Origin: Cydia pomonella
Lineage: Eukaryota; Arthropoda; Insecta; Lepidoptera; Tortricidae
DNA: 64,000 nt
Assembly (NCBI RefSeq): GCF_033807575.1
Contig: NC_084725.1
Location: 8,901,001 to 8,965,000 of the forward strand
Reading direction: 5' to 3'
In this document: positions 25,955 through 38,544 of the stretch, piece by piece
Layout of the letters: every line of letters starts with the position of its first letter
Numbering within the stretch: the first letter of the stretch is position 1
Position numbers and translations under genes: made by a program
Notes under the pieces: model-generated
Databases searched by the model: none
What the model saw: only the letters and a program-made list of their open reading frames with translations
What the model was told of the DNA's origin: nothing

Positions 25955-28900
25955 TGCCTACACCGACTCTGGCGGGCCTCGGTGTACCTCCAGTCAGCAA
26001 CCGCCTTTGTGTCATCGATCGCAACTCTCGAGAACGTTACCTCGTCGACACTGGCGCCGAAATATCAGTACTATCGTCGCATCACAAGAAGAACCAATTA
26101 TCAAGCACCTTCAAGCTTTACGCCGCAAACGACACGCCGATTAAGACCTATGGAGAGAAAACAATCACTCTTAACTTGGGGCTACGGCGCGACTACCGTT
26201 GGACGTTTATCGTGGCTGCCATCAAGACCTCAATCCTCGGAGCTGATTTCCTTCGGCACTACAAGCTGCTACCTGACCTAGATCAAAAGAAGCTCATCGA
26301 CAAAACCACTAAACTCCAAGTCAACGCATTAACAGTTCGAAGTACTCAAGAAACCGTCTATTTGATCAGCAGCAATCAAGCCTACTACGAGATTCTCAAA
26401 CAGTATCCTAATGTACTACGACCAATGTCTTTGAAAACGCCGGCCAAGCATAACGTGCAGCATTTCATCGAGACTACGGGCCCCCCACTCTTCGCCAGGC
26501 CACGCCCACTGCCGCCCGACAAATATGCAGCGGCGAAGGCCGAATTCGAACGCTTGATGGAAATGGGCATCTGTCAACCCTCAAACAGCCCCTGGGCAAG
26601 TCCGCTGCACGTTGTCAAGAAAAAAGATGGTTCTCTACGTGTCTGCGGCGATTATAGACGTCTGAACGCCGTAACACAACCCGATCGCTATCCTTTACCT
26701 CGAATTCAAGATTTTACGTACCAGTTGCACAACAAGAAGATTTTTTCAAAATTAGACCTGAAGATGGCGTATTTTTGGATCCCCATGAACAAAGAAGACG
26801 CGCAGAAAACTTCAATAATCACACCGTTCGGGTTGTTCCAGTTTAACTCAATGACGTTCGGGCTCCGCAACTCAAGCCAAACATTCCAACGATTCATGCA
26901 CGACGTTCTACGAGGCATAGATGGTTGTTTCTGTTACGTCGATGATCTTCTCCTGTCCTCTGAAAATGAAGAAGAACACAAAACACTGCTTTGACAAGTC
27001 CTGGAACGCCTAGATAAATACGGCGTAACTCTCAATGTCTATAAATGCGAGTTCGGACGAAGAAAAATCAACTTCCTTGGCTATGAAGTATCACCCGACG
27101 GCATCAGTCCCACTCAAGAGCGGATCGAAGCAATATCGAATTACCCAAAGCCGAAGACAGTCTGTGAGCTGAGAAGATTTCTAGGCATGTTAAATTTTTA
27201 CCGTGACTGCCTACCACATCAAGCGGAACTTCAGTCTCAACTCAACAAGTATCTGCACAACTCCAAGAAAAATGACAAGACTCCTATCGAATGGAACACC
27301 GAGTCAGATGAAGCTTTCAAGAAATGCCGCCAAAGCATATTGGAAGCAACTACGCTATCGTATCCAGTTCACGGCGCTCCTCTATGTATCATGAGTGATG
27401 CATCAGACCACAGCGTAGGAGGATTGGTCCAACAGAAAGTTGATAATGTTTGGAAACCGCTGGCATTTTTCTCGAAGGCACTGAGTCCGACGCAACGCCG
27501 CTACAGTGTGTATGATCGCGAACTCCTAGCGATTTACATGGCTGTAAAGCACTTCAGACGACTTATAGAAGGCAATGACGTCATCGTCTACACGGACCAC
27601 AGACCACTTACGCACGCACTTACGCGAGCACCGAGCAGCAGCGACACTCCGAGACGCGAGCGCCAACTGCACTTCATTAGCCAATTTTGTTCGAGCATCC
27701 AGTATATCCCAGGCGACAAAAACAACATCGCTGACGCCTTATCAAGAATCGAAGAAATACAATGTCCGTCCGCAATAGATTTCGACAAATTAGCCACCGA
27801 CCAGCGCACCGATGAAGAACTAACAAAACTGAAAACTCAAGAAAATCTGAAGTTCACTGAAGTCACACTACCAGCCATCAATCGACCAATCACGTGTGAG
27901 CTCTCAACTGGCACACCGCGACCGTACCTACCTATCGCTTATCGTTATGCGGCCTACAAAGCGCAACACGATATAAGCCACTCAGGTGTACGCGCAACGA
28001 GGAGACTTATGGCATCTAAGTTCTTTTGGCCAGCAATGAACAGAGACGTCGCACTTTGGACTCGAGCATGCATTGGATGTCAACGAGCTAAAATACATCG
28101 TCACGTGATTCCACCTATCGGAGAGTTCCCGCCATCTCAGCGTTTCGAGCATCTGCATATCGATATCGTGGGACCCCTAAGAATATCAAATGATTATCGA
28201 TATTGCGTCACAATGATCGACCGCTGCACGAAGTGGCCCGAGGCAATACCAGTACGCGACATAACAGCTGAAGTTGTCGCTAAAGTCCTGTACGAGCACT
28301 GGATTACGAGATTTGGATGCCCGCTACGCATCACGTCAGATCAAGGTCGTACCTTCGAGTCAAACCTTTTCAACGCTCTCCTGAAGAAGCTTGGGACCAC
28401 AAGAATACGTACCACTGCCTACCACCCTCAGGCGAATTCTCAAGTGGAGAGGCTACACCGCACTTTGAAAGCCGCTCTTATGGCAAGGGGCGAAAGTTCA
28501 AGATGGTCCGAAGAGCTGCCTACAGTTTTATTTGGATTACGAGCCGCATTACGCAGCGATAACAACCTAAGTCCTGCATTGATGACGTATGGATCCCCAC
28601 TACGCATGCCAGCTGATTTCTTCGTACCTACAAAGTCGACGATTGAAGATGCAGAGTTTGTACGACGTTTGTCAGAGATAATGTCATCACTTGTTCCTGT
28701 AACCCGGACGCACGCCACGCAATGGAGACCTTTCGTGCATAAGGACCTTGCGTCGTGCACTCACGTATTCGTGCGTAATGACACCGTGCGACCCCCGCTC
28801 ACACCACCATATGATGGCCCGTTCGAAGTCCTCAAACGCTACGACAAGTATTTCAAGATACAAATGCCACAACAAACTACTGTCGTCACTATAGAGCGTC

Positions 28901-29025
28901 TGAAGCCAGCCTACATCTACAATGAAGACGTCACAAGCGACAGCCAGACTCCTGCATCTAGCCCAAACACTCAGACGTATGTGACGAGATCGGGCAGAGT
29001 CACGAAACGTGTTCGCTTCGCTTGA
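25954..29025 (+). pseudogene. Pol polyprotein (protease, RT, RNase H, integrase) with one nonsense codon
   Basis: The start ATG overlaps the gag stop (25954), in the -1 frame relative to gag. The protease active site DTGA is at 26047. RT follows, with the catalytic YVDD at 26935-26946. A TGA at 26992-26994 stands where the family usually has Arg (LLRQ..ERL), consistent with CGA to TGA. The frame then stays open to 29025. RNase H has DRELLAIYMAVKHFRR and YTDHRPLTHAL. Integrase has an HDISH..CIGC zinc site and catalytic D (28162), D (28339), E (28447), giving D-x58-D-x35-E. After integrase comes a chromodomain-free tail ending RVTKRVRFA. Except for the nonsense codon all catalytic residues are present. 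Confidence 0.93.
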
Positions 29026-29034
29026 GAGGGAGTG
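29024..29034 (+). other. Polypurine tract before the 3' LTR
   Basis: GAGAGGGAGTG directly precedes the 3' LTR, overlapping the pol stop codon. Such a tract primes plus-strand DNA synthesis. Confidence 0.6.
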
Positions 29035-29035
29035 C

Positions 29036-29431
29036 TATGGGACATGCGCTCGCATCGACGGCCGGACGCAACTGAGGCGCGCGCAGGCGGCGCGCACGTA
29101 TTTATGCAGCGGTTGGAGCGAGATGGAAGACAGGGCGTGCTACTCTCGCAAGCGACATTCTCTGCGGTAGTCCTGAATTGCTGTATTTTCTAATACCCAC
29201 TTCATGCAACCGGCGATTGTGAGCGGGATAGAAGATATGCCATCGCACTCTAGAGAGGTGCGATTTACGTAAAAGGGTAGATTAGATTCTGTAGTTCTAA
29301 GATACCTATCTTTCTATTTTTTCGTAGGTTTAGGAATAGTATATAAGACGACGATACATTTCAATAAATGTTCATTATTTAACTGACTATACCGCTGTTT
29401 ACACTTGACTCCTCCTGCCTGGACCCCCATA
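29036..29431 (+). repeat. 3' LTR
   Basis: It is 396 bp, same sequence as 25185-25580 (offset 3851). The poly(A) signal AATAAA is at 29363. GACT follows at 29432. Confidence 0.95.
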
Positions 29432-29435
29432 GACT

Positions 29436-30344
29436 CATAGACCCTTCATCCAGCATTTCCTTTTTGCAAGCCGCCATGGACATCTACTGGCCAAGGTTGT
29501 TGGTCCCGAACGTGACTTAGCACTAACTCGGATTCCTTATTCAAAACCAATTCTCATTTCAAAATATGAAATCCTCAGAACTTGTTCCTTTTGTAAAAAT
29601 ACAAAATTAACTTTGCTATCAAAACTGTCGCTGTCATCGAAGAGACTACTAGTTTTCTAGAGGGAAATGTTAGTTCTCGTTTTGACCACCGGCATAGTTA
29701 AGTTTGTATTGATGTACTTTTTACTTTTTAATTCAGATCGGGCGATGAGTGAATGACTGAGCGGTTTGGACGCGTTCGTTATTATGTAAAGTGTGTTTTT
29801 TTGTTTTGTCTGTACAGGGATTTGTCTATGATTTGAGTTTAGTTGAAATTCTGATGGATCTCATCCGGATATATATTCGAATAATTTACTAGTTGCCTAA
29901 TGTTCGGAGGTTGGGGTGAGAAGGAAATTTGTATTGATTAAATTGTATGTGTTGGAAAATCAGTCTCTGAATCAAGTTAGTGTATGAGAAAACTACGACA
30001 AAATTTGAAAACCATTCAGTTAGATATAGCAAGGTAATAAGAAAAAAAATGTGTAAGAATTCCCATTGCAAAATCTTCTATTATTACTTAAACACCTTTC
30101 TCTGGACTGGATTTATAAGCGCAAATGGGCTACGGTGTCTGCTTAGCTTCACGGTGTTCTTATACTTCTTTAGCGCAATCCAAATCCTACGTGACTCCTA
30201 TGCCTTGTCTTTACAAGCTCTACTGCTCCAAAATCAAATCTGATATTTTAGGATCTTACTAGAATATAAACAAACAAAACCACGTGACTTGGTCAACATT
30301 GATTTTTCAACGAACTAGCCAGTTTCTTTAACACTTCCGCCCTT
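29436..30344. other. No gene recognised
   Basis: AT-rich sequence with only short random frames on both strands. Confidence 0.6.
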
Positions 30345-30660
30345 TTTTATACTACGTCGGTGGCAAACAATCATACGGCCCGCCTGATGATAAGCAGTCT
30401 CCGTAGCCTATGGACGCTTTCAACTCCAGAGGAGTTACATGCGCGTTGCCGACTCTAACACTCCGCACCCTCGTTGAGGTCTGGCAACCTTACTCACCGG
30501 CAGGAACACAACACTATGAGTAGGGTCTAGTGTTATTTGGCTGTGGTTTTCTGTAAGGTGGAGGTACTTCCCCAGTTGGGCTCTGCTTTAGATCTGGAAT
30601 GACATCCGCTGTGCTGTGCCCTATCACACAACGCGAGATGATATACGCACGCACCAAATG
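30345..30660 (-). mobile_element. LINE 3' end, minus strand
   Basis: Read on the minus strand it carries CGGCAACGCGCATGTAACTC and ATCATCAGGCGGGCCGTATG and ends TATAAAAAAG. This is the same 3' end as at 15778 and 56690 but with a different upstream part, so it is a related subfamily. Confidence 0.75.
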
Positions 30661-30904
30661 TAAGCTAAAAGATTTTTTATAAATTTATTGACATCAGACA
30701 TTTAATTATATCAAATACCAACTTACAAGTCCTGCATGAGCTACCAGGAGGTGTCAGACTCATATAGGGACAGTCAACATCTATAGTAACGGTTGAAATA
30801 ATGAACCAAAAGTATCTATACTACCCTGGAATACTTTTCAAAATAGAGATTTTATCTCCAAAAGTTTCTCGTTCCAAAGTTCCAAGAGAGAGGGCAACGC
30901 TGCC

Positions 30905-31436
30905 TGCTTAAGGTGATGTACTCAAAACCATACAGGTTTCCTACAAAAGAACTATACGAAATTAGTGACCAATTAACAATCAGGAAACTGTATGTTTTGA
31001 ATACAACGCTCAGGCTACATAAAACCCTAGATTTTAACTCTACTATTGAAACTCGTCGACGTCAAAACAGTGTTGCCCCCTTATCAAGCTATAAATCTAT
31101 GTTTGGCAAAAGGCAATATAAAGCGCAATCGGCATACATCTACAATAATATAAATAAGCTAATTCATATCCATCCATTACTGTTGTATAAGTGTAAGACA
31201 GAACTCACAAAATGGCTGAAACAACTAAGTTATGATGATACGGAGTCATTATTGTACCACGTGAATTATTAACTATACGTAATATATAGGCTGAACACAT
31301 ACATTAATCCACACACACACACACACAAATATACGAATGTATATATGTATATATATATATATATATGTATATATATACATTCGTATATTCACTCATATAT
31401 TCATATATTAATTAGGCTAGAACATAAATCAAATAG

Positions 31437-31467
<31 letters not shown>

Positions 31468-31667
31468 AATATAGCTATAAATCTTTCATGTACTTATGGA
31501 ATATTTCCCTACTACTAAGTAAAAAGACTGTATGTTATGGAGGAGCGGGGCATCCTGATACAGGTTCATTCACCTAAAAGGAAGCTCCAACCACTTATGT
31601 CAAATTGTAAACCTTTACTTTATAAGGAAAATAAATATTTTTCATTTTCATTTTCATTTTTCAAAGT
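30905..31667 (+). mobile_element. LINE ORF2 C-terminus and 3' UTR
   Basis: The frame 30913-31272 (119 codons) contains KPYRFPTKELYEISDQLTIR, RRRQNSVAPL and AYIYNNINKLIHIHPLLLYK. These resemble the C-terminal part of lepidopteran LINE ORF2 proteins (Jockey/CR1-like group). The 3' UTR contains CA and TA microsatellites (31301-31465) and ends with AATAAATATTTTTC and a short CATTTT repeat, a typical LINE tail. The 5' part is missing. Confidence 0.75.
31301..31465. repeat. CA and TA microsatellites with a TA hairpin
   Basis: (CA)n at about 31301-31319; ATATACGAATGTATATATG and its inverse around a TA core at 31328-31390; (TA)n at 31438-31465. Confidence 0.9.
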
Positions 31668-31715
31668 ATGTGTCACAATCTATTTCTTCTATATATAGAG
31701 ACATATCTCTTTTTT

Positions 31716-32320
31716 AGGGTTCCGTAGTCAACTAGGAACCCCTATAGTTTCGCCATGTCCGTCTGTCTGTCTGTCTGTCCGAGGCTTTGTTCCGTGGTCG
31801 TTAGTGCTAGAAAGCTGAAATTTGGCATGGATATATAAATCAATAAAGCCAACAAAGTCGTACAATAAAATCTAAAATTTTTTTTTTTAGAGTACCTCCC
31901 CTACACGTAAAGTGGGGGTGAACATTTGTTTTTTGCTTCAACCCTACAGTGTGGGATATCGTTGGAAAGGTCTTTCAAAACTAATAGGGGTCTTCAACAA
32001 ACATTTCTTGATAAAGTGAATATATTCGGAGATAATTGCTCCGAAAGAAAAAAAAATCTAACTTTTGAACCATAGGTCCAAAAAATCTTGGAAGTAGAGC
32101 TTAAGAAAGACATTAAATGAAAACTATAGCGGATATGATCAGTTTAGCTGTTTTTGAGTTATCGCAAAAAGTTTCCCCTTCATAGTAAAAAGACGAACAT
32201 CCACAGTTCATCCCTTGGTTAACAATCTACTTTAAGCTCCAGTTTAGCTTATTGTGACGAAAGAGTAACTACGGAACCCTACTCTGAGCATGGCCCAACA
32301 TGCTCTTGGCCGGTTTTTTT
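31716..32320. mobile_element. Interspersed repeat bounded by AGGGTTCCGTAG inverted ends
   Basis: AGGGTTCCGTAG at 31716 and CTACGGAACCCT at 32269-32280 are exact inverted copies. The interior has CCATGTCCGTCTGTCTGTCT and no long frame; GCTCTTGGCCGGTTTTTTT follows. Fragments with the same ends are at 3815-3893, about 33090-33170 and about 36066. This sequence type is very common in lepidopteran introns; its superfamily is uncertain. Confidence 0.6.
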
Positions 32321-33867
32321 ATGTTAAGAATACTTTTGACGCGTAGTCCGCTACTTTTGTTGCTGGCTATACTAACCAAAATTTATCAAAATAGCCCTAT
32401 ATCTTCAATTCAAGCTGATCATTTTAATAAAACTCCGTAATTTAACGATTATTGTCCCGTCCTATAAAGATAAAGTAACTTCATTGAAGATTCCTTAAGA
32501 TCGATCAAACCGCTCCCGCGCTACGCACAGAATATCAACATTGTCAACGACAATAAAAATACTTCATTCACTTACGCTGCACATAAAACTACGTTCCAAT
32601 TTCAAATTCGTTCCAGCATCAACACGCCCTATTAAAGCTAGTATCACAGTTCCTAATAGTTTTAATAGGTCGTAAAACAGTAGCGTAGCCGGTATAGCGT
32701 CGTTCATCCATTAGAGAAAAAACAAAATGTAGTCGGTCAAGCGTGAGTCGGAGCGCAGGATTAACGTGCTACCACAAAACAATTTGTTTGACTACATACT
32801 TTGACTTAAATTGTTCGCTTAGGAATAAGTCAATGATTTTCGTGAGTGCATTTCAATGCTTGTCTTGTATTTGTTATTTTGTTCTTAAAATGCTGTATAA
32901 TTTGCTGTACCTATTATTTAATATAGGCTATTGGGTTGTTAAACATTGGAATCAACATTATAATTATTAAATAAAAATGATAGTATACACACAATACTTG
33001 CATAGGGCATATTACGAAAAATCTAATACTTAACCTAATAACCGATAAATGTTGAATAATATTTAATCATAAGTAGGTACCTACTTCGTTTATAAGGTCG
33101 GACAGATAGACAAACGAAACAAACTCACTAGTAGTGTTCCATTGGTGCTTTGAGTACGGAACCCCAAAAAGCATATCTCCTCCATATTTCAATATTTATC
33201 GCAGCATCGGTTCGTTTCCGAACAAAATCCGAATCATTCTTTTTGTTTCGGTCTCTCTTATTATAAATGAGCGCGCGGGTCGAATACATTTTTTAAAAAT
33301 CATTCCATTTTTGAATTTTTTACGTGATTCGAAGACTGGTTTATGGAGTTGGTTGGTTAATTATTGTCTTGTTTCTTATTCCTTGGAAAAGAAGTAAGGT
33401 TATATTCCAACATTGTAATGTTTACATCCAACATTGTTATCTTTAGGAATCATACGTTTGTATTGTTGCTATTAAGGGGTAATTTTGTTTGAAAACGTTG
33501 AACCAAGGGATTTTCGGTATTAACGTATATGTATAGGACATGATTTAGGAAGGTGAGGACTTCTAAGCAGTTCTAACACTAGAGGAAATTAGGTTACTAA
33601 TCGTGCCGGTTCTTACAAACCTCTTTTCGCGTCTTGCATCTGAAAGCATTGAACCATCGAGTTCATACCTCTAAGTCACAGGGGTTATTGACTTTTCATA
33701 CATTTTGTATGATATTGCAGTCGTGGGACTGAGAGATAAGTTTTCTGCCGACTCGACATCGCTTCCGCGGAACTCGAGGGGTTACGCCAGCAAAAGGCAA
33801 CACAGCTGGGTTACTTCGAGTATCCCTAAAGCTTTTACAATACCAATAATCATTGGCATATATATCT
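32321..33867. other. No gene recognised; short repeat remnant near 33090-33170
   Basis: AT-rich. A GGACAGATAGACAAACG..TACGGAACCCC remnant of the repeat above lies near 33100-33170. The short frames at 32743 and 33134 have no recognisable protein. Confidence 0.55.
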
Positions 33868-34091
33868 AAGGCCGGGCCTTACGGACAATAAGAATGGGGC
33901 CAGTACAGCGGTGTCACGCACACGGATTCTAGCCAATCGTGCAGTCTAACGCCGTAACGCGATTGGTTGATGAGTTCGCATCACGCGCGCCATTGGTCGC
34001 AACTAGTTGCGTTAGACTGCACGATTGGCTCGAATTCGTGAGTGACACTACTGAACTAGCGCCATTCTTAGTGCCCGTAAGGTCCGTCCTT
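33868..34091. mobile_element. Large foldback element, ~85-base arms
   Basis: AAGGCCGGGCCTTACGGACA with CAATCGTGCAGTCTAACG at the left pairs with CGTTAGACTGCACGATTGGC and GTAAGGTCCGTCCTT at the right. Arms are moderately diverged. Overlapping frames on both strands (33929-34219) are a by-product of the palindrome. Confidence 0.8.
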
Positions 34092-34959
34092 AAATATATA
34101 TATGTCAATGTTCCAAATACTCTATTGCACACCTCACAGTTGAAATACAGACACAGAAGCACAAATTCTTTAAGCTCTCGTGTTTTGTATCCGTGACCAC
34201 AGCACGGCTGCTGGTGCAACCCGTTGAAACGTAGGATAAGGTAAAAATAAAGAAATTATATTACGTTACACCCGTTAAAATTACTAATTATGTAGACAAA
34301 ATTAGTCATAGGGTATTCGAAACAGAGCCACGATTGAAACGTTTAAGCAATGCCATCTGGAATGATAAATGTTCTCAAGCGTAGATCGCGCAGATAATGC
34401 CTACCTCCCACAAATCCACATTCCGATATTATTTGAGTAAATACTAACGATAATACAAAAAATGTAGTCAATTTTGGGTACTTCACTGTTTGTTCTATCA
34501 ACGTAGTACTATGTATACAGATTCATAACTTATTGCATGATCAATCAACATTGTTTTTATTCGCAATTTTGAAAGAGTATAATCTTTATTTGGAGCGTCC
34601 ATCAAAAAAAATGCATGGGATGTTTTAGAGTATTTTTAGACTATTAATTAAAATTATGGACATATAAGTAAATATTTCTTTTTAGAGGGTCACACATTTT
34701 AAAATTGGTAAATTATTCCTTTGTCTACTCAGTAAAGTACTGAAATTATACTTGGTACTTCTAGTTTACTGTTCTCTTCTTCAATAATTCGATATTTTAT
34801 TTAATATTTTCGGCCTCACCCTGATATAATGGTATTCCGATTAATTAAAGACCCGGTTTTGTTGTTCTGCGATCTCGAATATCATTCTCAATGAGTTCAC
34901 GAGTATATCGCTCGAATGAACCAGTATAGAAAAATGTTTATTTGCCAAAAAATTCTAGG

Positions 34960-35095
34960 TACAACCAAGGTATTAAATATCGATACGGACAAAGTGCCAA
35001 AAATATGTATTCACGACCTTATTGCCTATATGTTAAGGTAGTGTGTACATATTTTTGTCACTTTGTCCGTATCAATATTTAATACCTTGACTGTA
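34960..35095. mobile_element. Foldback element related to 16675-17047
   Basis: ATCGATACGGACAAAGTGCC and AAAAATATGTATTCACGACC on the left pair with TGTGTACATATTTTTGTCAC and TTTGTCCGTATCAATATT on the right. TA at both ends; near-complete palindrome of 136 bases. Confidence 0.8.
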
Positions 35096-35145
35096 CGGGC
35101 CAGTATATATTCGATTCATCATTATTATATCCGTCAAAAGACGAC

Positions 35146-35296
35146 TAGAATCAGACCAAGCTAAGTTAGCAGCGATTTTGATAGCCCAGCCTGTGCGAGT
35201 GTTAAGTAAACGTCATAATTTCATAGATGTTTGACGTTTAAAATAAAACTTGTACTGTCTGGGCTATTCAAATCGCTGCAACATAGCTTAGACTTA
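35146..35296. mobile_element. Foldback element, GTC(G/A)GACCAAG family
   Basis: TAGAATCAGACCAAGCTAAG and GATTTTGATAGCCCAG on the left pair with CTGGGCTATTCAAATCGCTG and AGCTTAGACTTA on the right. Confidence 0.75.
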
Positions 35297-35539
35297 GAAG
35301 GCCAAGTAGTCATGCACTGCCCTCAAATAATCCTGCGAATTTTGCTATCGTCCATCGACCTCGTTGGGGGCCTCTTGCGTTCTTCGGTTCGCAGTCGCCA
35401 CTCGAGAATCTTTCTCCCACAGCGGCCATCGACACTAGGAGTAATTAAGCATCGATTTAAAATAATATAGTATTTTAAATCGATGGTAATTAGCTTCATC
35501 CATTGCCATATAATTTTAGGAACTCTCTGAACTTGAGCT

Positions 35540-35758
35540 GTGACATAGATTTGCGCAATTATTAAAAATATATAATGCCATTATATTGCTATAATAATGT
35601 AAATAAATTGAGACTAGTCATACCTATCGACTGAAGCAACTAGTAGTATAAGTTTTAATTTTATTGTATTTTAGTTCTTATTTTAACCTTATTCTATTAT
35701 TATGGACTTTTGTCTGAATTAAAGTGATTTTATTTCTTTCTTTCTTTCTTTCTTTTTT
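35540..35758 (+). mobile_element. LINE 3' end with (TTTC)n tail
   Basis: TTATTATGGACTTTTGTCTG followed by AATTAAAGTGATTTTA and a TTTC run is a familiar lepidopteran LINE 3' end. No coding part is kept. Confidence 0.6.
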
Positions 35759-36944
35759 ATGGGTATGTTACATTGGTTTGATCATGAACTTGACTCTCTC
35801 GTCTCCAATCAAGTAATGCTGGAGCCATACATATTCGAACTTAAAAAATCTCACATTGATTATATAGATTTGAAATTCCTTGTGCATCTCGCTCACCTAT
35901 ATGAACGTACGAGTAAGATGCACTGCGTATAAATTCAAATCAATATATCGAACCATGTTTTTAAGTTCGAATACGCCTTATGCGCCCGCGCAGCGTAATT
36001 AATTACCGACTCGTCCGCGCACGTATTAACTCACTTTTGTAACATCAAATCATTTCTCCGTGTTTAGGGTTCCGTAAAAACGTGAGGCTCCTTTATAGTG
36101 CCGCTAGGCCTTCCTGAGTTAGCTTTAGTTAGTTAGGTAAGGGTCGGTACAGTCAGCAAAGCATCCATATTAGCGGATGAAATAACGCATCAACAGTATC
36201 GCGCGTATAAAGTATATAAGTATAATCCTGCACAGTCTACTGAAATAAAAACTTACGAAGAAGTTTGATAAACATTACATTACTTGAACTAAAGCTAAAA
36301 TTAAAACAATGATTAAAATAAAACGAATTTAAATCGCATTTAAAAATAATTTTGTTAACCCTTTGATATATATATCCATTTTTTTTTTATCATGGTTTAC
36401 TCAGAAACCGCTTTATAGGTAATGGGTTATTTTGAATATATATAACATGCATGGCGGTGGGCGAGTGTGAGAAATGAATGCTTGAGGTCCTGTGAGGTGA
36501 TGGATGCCAGGCCTTCGAGTGCAATGTAATAAATATTGTTTTATTTTGTGTACAATGTTATTGTACCTATCTTATTTTTATTATGTGCTGTTGTTAATAT
36601 GTTTGATCTTGGTTGCATGACGCATTAGATTTCTGTAATGTCGTGTAAACATATTTTAAATAAAATAAATAACCTTAGCGGATAAGAATAAAGCTATAAG
36701 TAAAGGTAAACAATCTTATATAACATGTATATATTTTATTTCGTAATGTGTTAAAATCGTGAGAGAATAAATCAATAATAGGCTTGCAGAAGCTTGGATC
36801 CTGTTAGTTGTGACGAACGGAACCCGCTTGACACGTCGCGGTACGCGCTTCACTTAATTTCCCCGTATCTTATTTGATTGTCGGACCCCGAACAACAGCC
36901 TCATGGAGTCGATGCCAAGGTTTAAGAAAATAAAAAATCAATAT

Positions 36945-37116
36945 AATATAATGCATGTTCTAATCTTATTGTCTCCGCTACCCAAAAGTAGTCTGGAAGA
37001 GATGGTTCTTAAGCGATAAGACCGTTTTTGTTACGTCTATCCAATTGTTATGTTTCTGTACATGTATTGGAAACTGTATGAGGTGTGCAATAAAGAGTAG
37101 TCTATTGTATTGTAAT
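36945..37116 (+). mobile_element. LINE 3' end fragment
   Basis: TAGTCTGGAAGAGATGGTTC, TTAAGCGATAAGACCG and ACTGTATGAGGTGTGCAATA then AAGAGTAGTCTATTGTATTG are the recurring 3' end of a common lepidopteran LINE. Confidence 0.7.
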
Positions 37117-38544
37117 GTTTCATGGGACTTAATAGGTAACATGGTAACACTTATCTCGGGCAGATGATACCTTTGAGCGGCAATTTGGGACCCTAGCTAT
37201 TTATGTCGTGAAGTGACCACCAAAACTCACTAATTATCACAACAACTAGCCATAGTGAACCATATTAGTAATGTAACAAGGTTGATTTTTGTTTACCTAT
37301 ATTTTTAGTAAACAGTGTGATTTATTGTCACCTGACGATTTTGACTTACGTACATAGTAATATGACAAATATGCATGCAACAAAGCTAACAACCAGTTCG
37401 TAGTTAACCATAATACTCGTAACTTGTTAACAGCCGCCTCCGTTAACGACAATTCGTTCACTCTTTTAAGCCTTATTTCACAAATTATATAATAAGTTTA
37501 CCAATGAACAGATTGGTCAGGTTAAAGTGTGTTTAGTACACCTCGATTTACATACATTTATTGTTTACAAAATATTAAATAAATAAAAAATAGGATAATC
37601 AAGTTCAAGTTCCTGCGATAACTATTTTTGCTGGTCAGCATCTCCCGAAAAATTAAAAAAAAAGCACACACACTACTAAGTCAAACTAAATGTTCTATGC
37701 ACATTCATATTATTTTGAAATTACAGGAAGTCCCAAAATGAATAACAAAACAATTGCTTCGCGGTCTTGAAATAAAAATAAAAATAATTGATTGCTGACA
37801 ACATATCAAATTTACAAGTAAACATGACAATGATTCATGACTTAGGGCCGATAAAGACGGACTGCAACCTATTAAAATTTAACTAAGTGAACTTTTAAAT
37901 TATTGACACAATATAAAATATGTTGATAATTAATTGATCATAGATTTAATTGATTAAAATAAGATTAAAATTATTAACTCTAAGGTTGTGCGCAATCAAA
38001 TTAAATTATAAGGTCCAACTTGAGATATTATTTATTAGGGACTATGGTTATAGTCTCTAATGAATCAGGGCGTCATTAGTTCACAATCTCTATGCTTTCT
38101 CGTACTCGTAGGGAATACCTTTTAGCATTAAGTCCGCCTTTGCACGATAAGTTCTCTTTTGTGCAATAAAGTTTAAATAAAAAAATATAAAAATATGTCG
38201 GCTCCACGCCCGCCCTAGTCCAGCATTTACAATGGTTTATAACGTCGTCCCGCGGCGTTTATTTGCGACGCACTGATTTAAAACGCATGTGTCTTCGGTT
38301 CGATTCCCGGCCTGTGTACAACAGCTAGTACAATTATACACACGAATAAATTTCATGTATAAATTAATAAACCTTAAATACCGTACAATTTTACATAAAT
38401 AGTTAATTTATACAAAATACCTACCTACATCCTTATAGCCTTAGGTACATTGTACTATCGTATGTACAACATTTAGGGGGTCTAGTCAAGACGACAATCG
38501 TACAAACGGCAGATGCTACGAAAACTCACATGACTATTTCCATA
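37117..38544. other. No gene; possible SINE head near 38298
   Basis: AT-rich. CGGTTCGATTCCCGG at about 38296-38310 matches a tRNA B box, but no A box or clover-leaf is clear, so at most it is a decayed tRNA-derived repeat. Confidence 0.4.

Larger units (their letters stand above)
25185..29431 (+). mobile_element. Ty3/gypsy LTR retrotransposon, CsRn1/Kabuki-like, gag-deleted
   Basis: The layout is LTR (396 bp) - PBS - truncated gag - pol (PR-RT-RH-INT) - PPT - LTR (396 bp), with a 4-bp target duplication GACT at 25181-25184 and 29432-29435. The LTRs begin TATGGG and end CCCATA. By eye the two LTRs are identical along their whole length, so insertion is recent. There is no env. The total of 4,247 bp is short for the group because the gag capsid region is missing. 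The tRNA-Trp primer site and a gag knuckle spaced C-x2-H-x9-C-x3-C are the reported marks of the CsRn1 clade. Confidence 0.95.

Noticed and set aside
25185..29431. Endogenous retrovirus with env
   Set aside because: After integrase the frame ends directly at the polypurine tract; there is no third reading frame for an envelope.
32743..32970. 75-codon frame with hydrophobic residues
   Set aside because: Composition follows AT-rich DNA (Phe, Leu, Tyr, Asn); no gene context.
33929..34219. Overlapping frames on both strands of about 85-96 codons
   Set aside because: They fall inside a foldback element, where the two arms make mirror frames; no protein motif.
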